A DNA stretch of 46,061 nt from MSPOR6 sp964652195 (GTDB lineage Bacteria > Poribacteria > WGA-4E > WGA-3G): positions 1 to 46,061 of the forward strand of contig CAZZBB010000071.1 of assembly GCA_964652195.1 (NCBI GenBank). Direction: 5' to 3'. The position numbers were made by a program, and so were the translations under genes. Below the pieces are notes generated by a model that saw nothing but the letters and a program-made list of their open reading frames with translations, had not been told where the DNA came from and did no database searches. Below are positions 25,111 through 34,301 of the stretch, piece by piece (position 1 is the first letter of the stretch; each line of letters opens with the position of its first letter).

Positions 25111-26850
25111 ATGCGAAAGAGAAGAAGACGAATCAGGGATTTGTTACGTCATTTAATTATTAAGAATGCTCTCGCAGTTGTGAAGACAACATTATTATCT
25201 ATGGTAATATTGTTGAGTGGTTCTTTTTTTGTTCTACTTCTCATCGGTTGCTCTGACATCCCTTATGCTGGTTCAATGTTAACACCTGACGATCTTGATA
25301 AATATATCATTCAACAAGATTCAACAACTCTCTGCCTTACCAATGGTTTTGATGAAAGATGTGTTACCCTTATACACAAAGGAAAAGATCCAGCATTTCC
25401 TATAATACATATTTTTCCAAAAAAGGTCATATACGTTTTTTACCTTGAAGGCATACCTGTCATACGAGCAGAAAGACCTATTGGTAATACCGGAGTAGAA
25501 CAAAATGGTGGTGGAAAACAACCTGGCACTGGTGGGAACAACATTGGTATACGCGATAGTGGCAATAACGCTGGAAATAATGGTGGTAATAATGATGGCG
25601 ATGGTGGCAATAACGGAGATAACACTGGTGGGAATAACGGTGGAAAGGGAGACCGGAATAACGGCGGAAAAGACAGTGGAAATAATGGTGGTAAGGACGA
25701 GGAGAATAACGGTGATAACATTGGTGGAAATAACGGCGTGAATAATGATGAAAATGGCGACGGTAATGATGGCAATAACGGTGATAACACTGGTGGGAAT
25801 AATGGCGGTAACAATGGTGATACGGATATCGGGAACACTGGTGGGAATAACGGCGGAAAAGACAGTGGCGATAACGGTGACAGGGACGTAATTACTGGTG
25901 GGAATAATGGCGGTAACAATGGTGATACGGATGTCGGGAACACTGGTGGGAATAACGGCGGAAAAGACAGTGGAAATAATGGTGGTAAGGACGAGGGGAA
26001 TAACGGTGATAACACTGGTGGGAACAACATTGGTATACGCGATGGTGGGAATAACGACGGCACAGACAAAGGCGATAACGGTGGTAAGGACGAGGGTAAT
26101 AATGGTGGTAAGGACGTAGGCACTGGTGGCAACAATAACGGTGAAAAGGGAGACGGGAATAACGACGGCACAGACAGAAGCGATAACGGTGGTAAGGACG
26201 AGGGTAATAATGGTGCCACCACTGAGAGTAAGGACTTAGGCACTGGTGGGAATAACGATCGAAAGGGAGACGGGAATAACGGTGACAGGGACGGAGCCAA
26301 TGGAGGAAATAACGGTGACAACAATGGTGGAATCACCTCACATCCTTCACCAGAAAATGACCCGAATCCCAGTGGCCACAATCCACCTGACAATGTTCTA
26401 TCACACTACGTATATAATACAAATGATGATCGGGGGGATGGGTGGATAGTGTGGGTTTACTACCCCCACAATTATGTTAAAGATGACAATAATGATGGTG
26501 TAGAAGATAATCCGCGTAATGATATAGATCATCCCAATGGATGTGGATTTACTTTAAGTATTAGTGGAGGTATAAGAACAAATTTCGTACAAGCCAGCGG
26601 GAGCTGTATCGATAATGATAACGATAACCGGGATGACTGGGATGATGTTCCATGTAGTGATTCTGGTAGTGATTATTCTGCTCAGTTTTTCGTTGCCTCT
26701 ACCACTTCGAAAATTACGCTTACTATAGGATGGACTGCGGGAATGTACTACGGACAAACACAAATATTCAACATCATGAAAGAAATCAGTATGAAAGATT
26801 GGGATGAAGTGGGATATGACCCAGGCCATACTAATCAGGACGGATGGTAA
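25111..26850 (+). CDS. Lipoprotein with a long Asn/Gly/Asp-rich repeat
   Basis: About 579 residues. A basic N terminus and hydrophobic signal end in LLLIGC (lipid-modified Cys), then SDIPYAG and a domain like that of the previous gene. Residues from about 140 to 410 are a low-complexity repeat built of NNGG, KDSGNNGGKDEGNNGD and DNTGGNNGG, encoded by near-identical DNA units. The C-terminal 150 residues (DDRGDGWIVWVYYPHNY... WTAGMYYGQTQIFNI) form a folded, Asp-rich domain. The repeat resembles extended linkers that display a domain beyond the envelope. GGAG precedes the ATG at 25111; an ATG 5 codons earlier is possible. No function recognised. Confidence 0.7.
   Translation: MRKRRRRIRDLLRHLIIKNALAVVKTTLLSMVILLSGSFFVLLLIGCSDIPYAGSMLTPDDLDKYIIQQDSTTLCLTNGFDERCVTLIHKGKDPAFPIIHIFPKKVIYVFYLEGIPVIRAERPIGNTGVEQNGGGKQPGTGGNNIGIRDSGNNAGNNGGNNDGDGGNNGDNTGGNNGGKGDRNNGGKDSGNNGGKDEENNGDNIGGNNGVNNDENGDGNDGNNGDNTGGNNGGNNGDTDIGNTGGNNGGKDSGDNGDRDVITGGNNGGNNGDTDVGNTGGNNGGKDSGNNGGKDEGNNGDNTGGNNIGIRDGGNNDGTDKGDNGGKDEGNNGGKDVGTGGNNNGEKGDGNNDGTDRSDNGGKDEGNNGATTESKDLGTGGNNDRKGDGNNGDRDGANGGNNGDNNGGITSHPSPENDPNPSGHNPPDNVLSHYVYNTNDDRGDGWIVWVYYPHNYVKDDNNDGVEDNPRNDIDHPNGCGFTLSISGGIRTNFVQASGSCIDNDNDNRDDWDDVPCSDSGSDYSAQFFVASTTSKITLTIGWTAGMYYGQTQIFNIMKEISMKDWDEVGYDPGHTNQDGW
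25520..26330 (+). repeat. Coding tandem repeat (Asn/Gly-rich) within the lipoprotein gene
   Basis: Units in multiples of three bases, so the frame is kept. One 46-bp stretch at 25657-25702 is repeated exactly at 25951-25996, and larger blocks around 25798-25868 and 25910-25972 nearly match. This is prone to recombination and length change between strains. Confidence 0.75.
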
Positions 26851-27121
26851 AATCTTGGTAATTTCTAAATCACTAAGAACTTATAATAACGGGTTTTGTT
26901 AGTTAACTATCTGTGTTTGTTGTTTTCACGTATTTTGGTTTTTTTATTAACATTCCCACCCTACGGAGCTCCAACTCTTCAACAAACTGGTTTTATTTAG
27001 TTTTAGGACGTTATGCAAATATATCTATTGAAGATGGTATTACATCATCACATTGTTAGACTATACAAATATCTGTCTTGAATTACTCTTCAATAATTGA
27101 TATTTCTGATTGTAAAAATGC

Positions 27122-27144
27122 ATAAAAACAGACATTTAATCCTA
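27122..27144 (+). repeat. 23-bp direct repeat, copy 1 (element-occupied)
   Basis: A 23-bp sequence ending ACATTTAATCCTA, found exactly again at 28902-28924. Its last two bases, TA, are where the inverted-repeat element end at 27143 begins, so this looks like an occupied target site. Confidence 0.6.
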
Positions 27145-27162
27145 CTATAGTTTGGACAGTTT
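27143..27162 (+). repeat. Solo terminal repeat of the 28612-28873 element
   Basis: TACTATAGTTTGGACAGTTT matches the outer 20 bp of the element at 28612. No opposite end is seen nearby except a weak CAATAGTA at about 27179-27186, so it is a truncated or internally deleted copy. Confidence 0.6.
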
Positions 27163-27315
27163 TGAGATTTTATAAAGACAATAGTAGGAAAGTGGTTATC
27201 CTTTTTGTATCATCGGTATGAACGGCACAACAATTGGTCAATAACCCCAATCCCAATCTTACTCTTACATTTCTTCTCTTCTGTATTTTCCTTCTGTATT
27301 TTCCTTCTGTGGGCA

Positions 27316-27510
27316 GGGAATGCCAATAAGGCATTCATACCCGGTGAATGTCTAAATGACATTCATACCCGGTGAATGCCTAAATGGCATTCATACCGTT
27401 GATTCCTTGATTTGGCCGAATTCCACACGCGGATTCGGTGTTGATTTGGGGGAATGCCTAAATGGCATTCATACCCGGGGAATGCCTAAATGGTATTCAT
27501 ACCGTTGATT
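27316..27510. repeat. Cluster of five GAATGCC hairpin repeats
   Basis: Five units with a 7-bp stem and a 5-nt loop: GAATGCC-TAAAT-GGCATTC or variants, at 27318-27336, 27346-27364, 27374-27392, 27452-27470 and 27480-27498. Two variants keep pairing through compensating change (GAATGTC with GACATTC). Most units end ATACCC or ATACCGTTGATT. The same unit in reverse occurs twice at 43127-43210. The family resembles REP/BIME-type palindromes. Confidence 0.8.
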
Positions 27511-28384
27511 CCTTGATTCCTTGATTTCTTGATTTGCATTCCGCTCCCCGATTCTTACATTTCCTTGGGCCGTTGATTTGAGGATTCAGAAAACTTCACC
27601 AGAGAAATCTGACATACACATAAAAGTAAAAGAAAAATATTGAAGAAAAACATATACACCTACATCTAAAATCACATACGTGAAAAATAAAGTTGCAAAA
27701 CTCGTTATATATATGTTAGAATAGGTTTGTGTATAATAGGATATATAAGCAATAGAGGTATATTATGTTATGAATAAATATAATTTCAAATCTAAATTGA
27801 TAGATATCCAGCAATGCTATACAATCCTATTACCATACTGGGTTTATAGCAGATTGACCCAAGAACACAGTTTTTTAAGTTTTTCTAATTTTAAAAAATT
27901 CACCTGATTTTAGTCATTCGCTATGAACACAGTTCCAGACTTACTTCAAGACACTTCAAATTCGGAGATTCTAAAAACCGAATTGAAAAACTTGAAAAAC
28001 TAAAAATCGAGAATACCGTGAATCCCCGAATTTCAGAACACAGGACAGAGATTCATGAAGGTGGATATAAAATAAAAATAATGAAAGATAGGCATCAAAA
28101 AAGTTACCATATCGTGACTTACTTAATTAAATCCAACACATTCTGCATCAGAAAAGGTATACATATATCTGAAGTAAAGACCGTGATATATCCAGTAAAT
28201 CATTGTCCTGAAATTTCATTAACTGTCAACCAGTTATATATTAACGATTGTGAAAAATCATACAAAAAAAGAGATCAGAGAAATAACACAGAAATGAGAA
28301 TATTTGAAATTTTACTTTTTTCAATATTTAAGGAGATAAACTCAGTCCAGTACAGGTGGGAAAGCCATAATTATATCGAAAATA

Positions 28385-28414
28385 AATGTCACACGATGTG
28401 ACAAAAAGTGTAAC
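28385..28414 (+). repeat. 30-bp inverted repeat, left copy
   Basis: An AATGTCACACGATGTGACA...GTGTAAC sequence whose near-complement is at 28987-29015. It contains an inner palindrome, TGTCACA-CGA-TGTGACA-like. Confidence 0.6.
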
Positions 28415-28611
28415 ATTTTCCCGTTTTTTGACACATTCTATAATTATGAATCGAAACTCTTGAAAAGAGATTCACACACAAAGTAAATTAACGTTATAGT
28501 AATTTAAAATGTATCACATAATGGATTACAGATATACAATTACTTCGCTATAAATTTTTACAATTCAGTTCTCTTTCATGTTTCATATACTGTCAGTTTC
28601 TGCCTTAACTT

Positions 28612-28873
28612 TACTATAGTTTGGACAGTTTCATCCTGTTAGGACTTCTGACCAAATGGAAATTATGTTTTGTTATCAACAAGCCTTTGATAAATACACA
28701 GAAAAGTTCGAAATTGTTATACTTGAAGATAGACCTAAATCTTGATAACATGTGGTCTAAGTAGATAAGAAGGTCTATTATTATCATCCTTGCAAAAATG
28801 AAAATATACTGAAAGGATACCCTCTTTCTGCTTTTTAACTCAATAAATTTTAGAAACTGTCCAAACTATAGTA
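28612..28873. mobile_element. 262-bp MITE-like element with 21-bp perfect TIRs
   Basis: The ends at 28612-28632 and 28853-28873 are perfect 21-bp inverted repeats starting TACTATAGTTTGGACAG. The 220-bp interior has no open frame. The flanking TA at each end fits a TA target duplication as made by IS630/Tc1-type transposases, but this is inferred from the ends only. A solo end of the same type lies at 27143. Confidence 0.7.
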
Positions 28874-28901
28874 ATCCTAAGATACATACAAAAAATAAGG
28901 T

Positions 28902-28924
28902 ATAAAAACAGACATTTAATCCTA
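28902..28924 (+). repeat. 23-bp direct repeat, copy 2 (looks like an empty site)
   Basis: Identical to 27122-27144, but here the sequence runs on into AATACACAGAC rather than into the element end, which is what an unoccupied target would look like. Confidence 0.55.
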
Positions 28925-28986
28925 AATACACAGACAGTATATCGCTTTTTCGGTGCATTACTCTGTGCATCGAAAAGATGAAAAAA

Positions 28987-29015
28987 GTTACACTTTTGTC
29001 ACATGATGTGACATT
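28987..29015 (-). repeat. 30-bp inverted repeat, right copy
   Basis: Near-perfect complement of 28385-28414, with one single-base gap and one or two substitutions. Together the arms bound 631 bp that includes the 262-bp element. Confidence 0.6.
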
Positions 29016-29383
29016 ACTGTTTGAACCTGATTTATAAGAAATTCGAAAAAATATGATTTTTTGTTTTTTGTCCTTCTTGATTTTGACATTTCCAATGGTT
29101 AAAAAGGTATGTTTTTCTGACGTATATGTAACTTTGTTATTAGGATCGTTTTTATAGAAAGTCATAAGTTCTTAATTTTTAGTTTAAAATATTGAATGCT
29201 TAAATTGCAGTCTAAAGCGCCAAACTTTACATACCCAAGGAAAAGTAGTCAATTTCACAGAAAAGTGTTATGATATGCTTCAGAGAACTCACTAGTTTAG
29301 TGAGTTTATGCTAATCTTCATAATAATTAAGCTGTCTCTATTTACAGGAATTTTATTTTCACACTCATGTTATCCTACAAGTG

Positions 29384-29496
29384 ATACTATTTCTATAAAT
29401 GTTTATCCGATGAACAGTTGTTAAGCATGTCTTGAAATACTATACAAACTAAAGTTTATGCTACATTAAAGAGACTTTAATTATCAGAAATGGTAT
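29384..29496 (+). repeat. 113-bp MITE-like element, copy B
   Basis: Ends ATACTATTTCTA (29384-29395) and CAGAAATGGTAT (29485-29496), inverted repeats with a few mismatches. Its interior matches the reverse complement of copy A around AAGTTTATGCTACA, and its left half matches copy C at 35260 (TTTATCC, GAACAGTT, GCATG, CTTGAAA in the same order). Confidence 0.7.
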
Positions 29497-29563
29497 TATA
29501 TTGGACCACGAAAGCATATAGAAGATTCTGAGAGGTGTAGATTTACGTTGGGTGTAAGTAGTT

Positions 29564-30871
29564 ATGGATACAGCAAAAATTCAGATAAAAGCAGGAAACG
29601 GTGGAAACGGGTGTATTAGTTTCCGTCGAGAGAAATTCGTACCACGAGGGGGACCTGATGGTGGTGATGGCGGGAAGGGTGGGCACGTTATCCTCGTTGC
29701 TACCCTTGGGATGAGTACACTAATTGATTTACACCATAACCCTCGTCAATCTGCTGAAAATGGTGGACACGGTACTGGTAAAAAACGAGATGGGGCTGAT
29801 GGTGCGGATAGAATCATAAAAGTTCCTGTTGGTACTATCATTAAAGACTCCGGGACTGAAGAAATACTGGCAGATCTCACACAACCTGATCAATCAGTTA
29901 TCGCTGCACGGGGTGGAATAGGTGGAAAGGGAAATTCACGATTCAAGAGTAGTACTTTTCAGAGTCCACGGGTCGCTGAAAAAGGAGAACCCGGTGTTGA
30001 ACGGGAGATCAGTCTTGAAGTTAAAATAATTGCAGATGTCGGCTTAGTAGGGTATCCAAATGCTGGAAAATCTACTTTACTCTCACGGACATCTGCTGCA
30101 AATCCAAAAATCGCTTCCTATCCTTTCACTACACTTATACCGAACTTAGGTGTTGTTCGAATTGATCAAGAACAGAATTTCGTATTGGCAGACATACCAG
30201 GTCTGATTCAAGGAGCACATAAAGGGGCAGGTTTAGGACACCAATTTTTGCGTCATATTGAACGTACCAAGATGCTCATCCATGTTATTGACCTTAGTGC
30301 AACAGATGGGCGAGATCCAATTGAAGATTATGAACAATTGAATCTTGAACTTGGACACTATAATTCTTTATTGACTAAACTACCACAGATCATTGCGTTA
30401 AATAAGGTTGATATGCCTGAAGCAGATTCAAATATAGAACGAGTGAAAGCATATTTTGGAAAAAGAAAGGTATTTCCAATTTCTGCTATTACGGGTGAGG
30501 GGATCCATTCTCTCATGCAACAAGCCTACAGATCCCTACAATATCTGGAGTCTAAGGCAAGGGAAGAAACAGAGACTACCATCACATTTGATCATGAATT
30601 ACCACCCGAACCTCGCCAACGTTTTGAGCTAGAAAAGACCGAAGAAGGGTTTATTGTTACAGGGGATGAACCAAAACGTGCTGTGGTCATGACAGATATG
30701 GACAACGAGCAAGCATTGATGCTTCTATTCCGTAAATTGAAAAAGATGGGAGTGATAAACGCTCTCACACGATCAGCCGTCAAAGAAGGTGATACGATTA
30801 AAATTGATGATTTCGAATTCACCTATAGTCCTAAAGTAATTAAATCAAATGACACAGAACATACATATTAA
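29564..30871 (+). CDS. obgE: GTPase Obg/CgtA
   Basis: A ribosome-associated GTPase acting in large-subunit assembly and stress response. 435 residues, usual for the family. The N-terminal glycine-rich Obg fold (about 1-158, GGDGGKGGHV, GGIGGKGNSRF) is followed by a G domain: P-loop GYPNAGKST (163-171), switch I SYPFTTL, G3 ADIPGLIQGAHKGAGLG, NKVD and SAITGEG. The last 80 residues are the OCT domain. The N terminus is slightly shorter than usual. proB follows 45 bp later, a pairing seen in many bacteria. Confidence 0.95.
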   Translation: MDTAKIQIKAGNGGNGCISFRREKFVPRGGPDGGDGGKGGHVILVATLGMSTLIDLHHNPRQSAENGGHGTGKKRDGADGADRIIKVPVGTIIKDSGTEEILADLTQPDQSVIAARGGIGGKGNSRFKSSTFQSPRVAEKGEPGVEREISLEVKIIADVGLVGYPNAGKSTLLSRTSAANPKIASYPFTTLIPNLGVVRIDQEQNFVLADIPGLIQGAHKGAGLGHQFLRHIERTKMLIHVIDLSATDGRDPIEDYEQLNLELGHYNSLLTKLPQIIALNKVDMPEADSNIERVKAYFGKRKVFPISAITGEGIHSLMQQAYRSLQYLESKAREETETTITFDHELPPEPRQRFELEKTEEGFIVTGDEPKRAVVMTDMDNEQALMLLFRKLKKMGVINALTRSAVKEGDTIKIDDFEFTYSPKVIKSNDTEHTY

Positions 30872-30916
30872 AATCTTATCTAATCCAACAAAAACCAACC
30901 CATAAATAACAATTCT

Positions 30917-32053
30917 ATGCAACATACACCAACTTATGATAGAAAAGGTTTATCGGCTGTTAAACGGATTGTTGTAAAAGTTGGGAGTAGTACAATCTCT
31001 GATAATCTGGTTATCAATGAAGCTGCACTTGATGGACTTGTTCACGATTTAGCAATTGTCAGGCAAGAAGGAATTGAAGTTATTCTTGTTACTTCAGGAG
31101 CAATTGCTGCAGGTTGGCCTCACCTCGGTTTTTCAACCCGTCCTCAGACTCTACCTGAATTACAAGCTGCTGCTGCTGTCGGACAGACCCGTCTTATGAC
31201 AGAATATGCTGAACGGTTCTCAAATTACAAACAATGTGTGGCACAAGTGCTTCTCACACAGGATGATTTTTCGGATCGAAGACGTTATATCCGAATGAAT
31301 GACACATTGCAAACGCTACTCCAACTCAGGGCAATTCCAATTATTAATGAAAATGACAGTGTTTCCGTGGAGGAAATTAGGGTTGGTGACAACGATACAC
31401 TATCAGCCTATGTTACAAACCTTGCACAAGCCGATTTACTTATTATACTATCAGATCAGCAAGGCTTTTTTACCGAAGATCCACGGTTCAATCCTGATTC
31501 TGAATTACTACATACCATTACAGATATTACCGATGAAACATGGCAGGCGGCAGGTGATGCTGGGACAAATAGCGGCACAGGTGGCATGTTGACAAAGTTA
31601 CGGGCAGCCGAAATCGTTACTGGTTCAGGAGAAATGATGGTGATTGCCTATGGTCGAGAACCCCTTGTTATCACACGTATTATAAAAGGTGAATTACTCG
31701 GTACACTTTTTCTCCCTAATACCCGTATCTCAGGACGTAAAAGATGGATAGCTTATTCTCGTCCACCAAAGGGATACCTGGTGGTAGATAAAGGGGCACG
31801 TAATGCGCTTGAGCAAAATGGAAAAAGTTTATTACCTGCTGGTATACAGCGAGTGGTAGGACACTTTGATTATAAAGACACAGTCTCGTGTATTTCTGAA
31901 AACGGGGCAGAATTTGCAAGGGGTTTAACAAACTATAATTCCACAGAAACAACAAAACTTGCTGGTAAACAAACACAGGATATAGAAAACATCCTCGGTT
32001 ACCACGATTACGACGAAGTAATTCATCGTGATAATCTTGTCATACTCGGTTAA
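30917..32053 (+). CDS. proB: Glutamate 5-kinase
   Basis: First step of proline synthesis: phosphorylates glutamate to gamma-glutamyl phosphate. 378 residues, usual for the PUA-containing form. The amino-acid-kinase domain shows VVKVGSSTI, VTSGAIAAGW, NENDSVSVEEIRVGDNDTLS and GTGGMLTKLRAAEI. A C-terminal PUA domain runs from about residue 275. No Shine-Dalgarno is obvious at the ATG, so coupling to obgE is likely. proA is not in the window. Confidence 0.94.
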   Translation: MQHTPTYDRKGLSAVKRIVVKVGSSTISDNLVINEAALDGLVHDLAIVRQEGIEVILVTSGAIAAGWPHLGFSTRPQTLPELQAAAAVGQTRLMTEYAERFSNYKQCVAQVLLTQDDFSDRRRYIRMNDTLQTLLQLRAIPIINENDSVSVEEIRVGDNDTLSAYVTNLAQADLLIILSDQQGFFTEDPRFNPDSELLHTITDITDETWQAAGDAGTNSGTGGMLTKLRAAEIVTGSGEMMVIAYGREPLVITRIIKGELLGTLFLPNTRISGRKRWIAYSRPPKGYLVVDKGARNALEQNGKSLLPAGIQRVVGHFDYKDTVSCISENGAEFARGLTNYNSTETTKLAGKQTQDIENILGYHDYDEVIHRDNLVILG

Positions 32054-32220
32054 TTTTCCACACAAAAATCTGATTTTTCAAACTCACGTCAATAAAGTGT
32101 ATACCGAGTTTCCCTTACATTCAACTTCACACAATATCTTTCAGCTTGGTTTACGCAAGATAATTACTTGAACTTTTCTACAAACAAACCCGATCGTATG
32201 ATTCCAAAGTAAACCAGAAT

Positions 32221-32233
32221 ACGCATTATGCGT
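32221..32233. promoter_or_regulatory. ACGCA palindrome upstream of the PorV-like gene
   Basis: ACGCATTATGCGT is an almost perfect palindrome in the 296-bp spacer between proB and the PorV-like gene, 117 bp before the start at 32350. Operator-like, but unsupported by any other copy. Confidence 0.25.
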
Positions 32234-32275
32234 TACAATTAGTTATAAAATGAACTTCTTAAAGTAGGAGACAGG

Positions 32276-32331
32276 ATGCGTTGAATGAAATTAATGTCTC
32301 AACATGCGTTGAATGAAATTAATGTCTCAAC
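32276..32331. repeat. Perfect 28-bp tandem duplication
   Basis: Two identical adjacent units (32276-32303 and 32304-32331), each starting ATGCGTTGAATG and ending TGTCTCAAC, ending 18 bp before the PorV-like start at 32350. Sequence identity of both units implies a recent duplication; it may alter spacing of a control site. Confidence 0.75.
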
Positions 32332-32349
32332 GGATTCTTGAGGTAATTT

Positions 32350-33465
32350 ATGATTAGACTTTATGCTCTGATATTCGGAGTCATTATTATTTTTCACAGT
32401 AATGTATATGCAGGACCAGGACGGACTGGCGCTCAAATATTAAATCTGGGTGGAGGGGCGCGAGCCAGAGCATTAGGAGACGCATTCTCTGCTATGTCTG
32501 GAGACGTAACTACATCTTTATGGAATCCCAGTGGCTTGGCAATTTTGCCTGAAAGTAAATTACAGACTGGACGAAAAGGTGCTCAAGCTTCAATGTTCTA
32601 TACTGATTATAGTGGTCCTTTTGGAGAAGCAGGTGAAGGTTTATATTATACTTTTGTCTCAGGGGCAATGCCTTTAGGAGAATACGGGACAGTCGGAGCA
32701 ACACTGCAGCTTCAAGGACAAGGAACTATCGCGGTTACCAGTGATTCACCTGACATCTTACGTGAGGAAAGCCTTGGTACAAACATGGCACTAACATTAT
32801 CCTATGCTGATAGTATTACACAGTCTTTGACCGGTGGTATAAATGGAAAAATGATCCGTATGGTCTTAGGAAGAGAGAGTGGTAGTTCCTATGCCGTAGA
32901 CCTTGGAATTCAATATAGGGTGCCTTTTGTAGAGATTATCCCGACAACACTCGGTGCAGTCATACAAAATGTCGGACCAGGTATTTCTTTTATTGATGAG
33001 AACCAGGCAGATCCATTACCACGTTTGTTTAGATTAGGAACTTCTACGAGTCTGTATCAAGATAGATATAACCATCTACGCTTAGTATCTGGTATTACCG
33101 CATATATTGATAAATTGAGAGAGGATGAAATAGAATTAGAAGCAGACTTGGAAAGACTTAATGCCGAGAGAACTGAAAAACTTACGAAAAATCAACTCTT
33201 ATCAGATAGAGGTGTGGGTATTAGAGCATTTGAATGGCGGCATCTGCAAAAGAACATTGGTCTGGAGTATTGGCTTGGAAACATTCTTGCATTAAGAACT
33301 GGGTATAAGTCTGAACCAGGAATCTCTCTACCCAATTGGTTTGATCATGTTACGTATGGAATTGGAGCTAAGTTTTATATGTTCAATCTTGACATTACTT
33401 ATGGACCTCGTTTCGGTCCAAGTCAAGAACGGTTGATTGAATTTACGGGTTTAGTACTATTTTAA
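32350..33465 (+). CDS. PorV/PorQ-family outer-membrane protein
   Basis: 371 residues with a signal peptide (about 1-21) and a beta-barrel pattern. The mature N terminus GAQILNLGGGARARALGDAF and the SLWNPSGLA box are typical of the PorV/PorQ (UPF0164) family of outer-membrane proteins. In Bacteroidota PorV takes part in type IX secretion, but this broad family has many members with unknown roles, so a secretion role here is not shown. A charged coiled-coil-like loop (DEIELEADLERLNAERTEKL) interrupts the barrel late. TTGAGGT precedes the ATG. The DUF5683 gene follows at 27 bp. Confidence 0.82.
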   Translation: MIRLYALIFGVIIIFHSNVYAGPGRTGAQILNLGGGARARALGDAFSAMSGDVTTSLWNPSGLAILPESKLQTGRKGAQASMFYTDYSGPFGEAGEGLYYTFVSGAMPLGEYGTVGATLQLQGQGTIAVTSDSPDILREESLGTNMALTLSYADSITQSLTGGINGKMIRMVLGRESGSSYAVDLGIQYRVPFVEIIPTTLGAVIQNVGPGISFIDENQADPLPRLFRLGTSTSLYQDRYNHLRLVSGITAYIDKLREDEIELEADLERLNAERTEKLTKNQLLSDRGVGIRAFEWRHLQKNIGLEYWLGNILALRTGYKSEPGISLPNWFDHVTYGIGAKFYMFNLDITYGPRFGPSQERLIEFTGLVLF

Positions 33466-33491
33466 GTGATTTGAGGAATATTACAATCGTG

Positions 33492-34289
33492 ATGTTAAAG
33501 AAAAAAATAGTTTTATATATTGCCCTAATTACCTTACTCCCCTCAATTGTTTTTGCATCCCAACTATCACAATCTTCAATATTCAATGGATTTCATTTAA
33601 GATCGTCAATTGGAACAAAAGTACTTAAGGATGAATCATCCACGACATTAGTTGCACCTAATAATTCAACTGCTCTGAAGTCTCCAAATGAGGCATTTCT
33701 GTATTCAATGGTCATCCCAGGTTTAGGACAGATTAACAATGGGGCAAAATATGGGTACATCTATACTGCTGCTGAAGTAGGATTATTGACTACCTTTTTT
33801 ATTTTGAGAAACAATGCTGCAAATACACGAGAAAACTACCGTGATATCGTAAGAGACAATGTAATCTTTGAAGGTCCAGGAAATTTTGAGAATTGGGATC
33901 CAATTGAAGATTTTGAACATGCCACGCAATATGAGAACTGGAATCATGTATATGATTCAGATGCAACAAGAGATCGTACCGGGAAATGGTTTTGGAAAGA
34001 TCTTGATCCTACATTAAAAAATGAAAAGGATACAGAAATTGACTTTGATTCAAAATATAGATTGGAAGCTTTTGAATTAAGAGAACAAGCAAATGATACA
34101 TTTCAAACCGCACGGACTGTCTTAGGAGTAGTGATTCTAAACCATATCGTTAGTGCCGTTGAAGCACGTATCAACACAATACGATACAATAATCAACATT
34201 TACAGAACAATAGTATTGAAATTGAAACAAATACTGATATTTCGTCTGGATCCATTACTGGAGTTCTGGTTTTTAAGAAGAGGTTTTAG
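33492..34289 (+). CDS. DUF5683-domain exported membrane protein
   Basis: About 265 residues. A signal-like N-terminal helix (KKKIVLYIALITLLPSIVFA) is followed by a Ser/Thr-rich spacer and then the DUF5683 core PNEAFLYSMVIPGLGQINNG with the following helix YGYIYTAAEVGLLTTFFIL. Later helices (TARTVLGVVILNHIVSAVEA) suit a two- to three-helix membrane domain. Members often sit beside outer-membrane-protein genes; here it follows the PorV-like gene closely. The ATG at 33492 was preferred over earlier TTG/GTG codons; GAGGA lies 14 nt upstream. Confidence 0.75.
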   Translation: MLKKKIVLYIALITLLPSIVFASQLSQSSIFNGFHLRSSIGTKVLKDESSTTLVAPNNSTALKSPNEAFLYSMVIPGLGQINNGAKYGYIYTAAEVGLLTTFFILRNNAANTRENYRDIVRDNVIFEGPGNFENWDPIEDFEHATQYENWNHVYDSDATRDRTGKWFWKDLDPTLKNEKDTEIDFDSKYRLEAFELREQANDTFQTARTVLGVVILNHIVSAVEARINTIRYNNQHLQNNSIEIETNTDISSGSITGVLVFKKRF

Positions 34290-34301
34290 AAGGAGAAATC
34301 A

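Larger units (their letters stand above)
26851..29563. other. 2.7-kb gene-poor, repeat-rich island
   Basis: Between the lipoprotein gene and obgE I see no open frame with a ribosome-binding site and family features. The stretch holds the GAATGCC hairpin cluster (27316-27510), TTGATTCC microsatellite (about 27505-27537), a solo element end (27143-27162), a 262-bp inverted-repeat element (28612-28873), a 30-bp inverted-repeat pair (28385/28987) and a 113-bp MITE-like element (29384-29496). Open frames of 127 and 99 codons exist here but look like chance. Confidence 0.6.

Noticed and set aside
25440..26393. 317-codon minus-strand frame rich in Ser-Pro-Leu-Phe
   Set aside because: It is the antisense of the Asn/Gly codon repeat (GGTGGGAATAAC type) and is open because of the repeat, not because it codes.
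27316..27510. CRISPR array
   Set aside because: Units are palindromes of varying sequence and irregular spacing, with no uniform unique spacers and no cas genes.
28018..28401. 127-codon open frame in the repeat-rich island
   Set aside because: GTG start with no ribosome-binding site, AT-driven composition (Lys/Ile/Asn), no domain, and its end overlaps the 30-bp inverted repeat at 28385.
28866..29165. 99-codon minus-strand open frame
   Set aside because: It overlaps a TIR, the 23-bp direct repeat and the inverted-repeat arm; no family, and it lies in repeat DNA.
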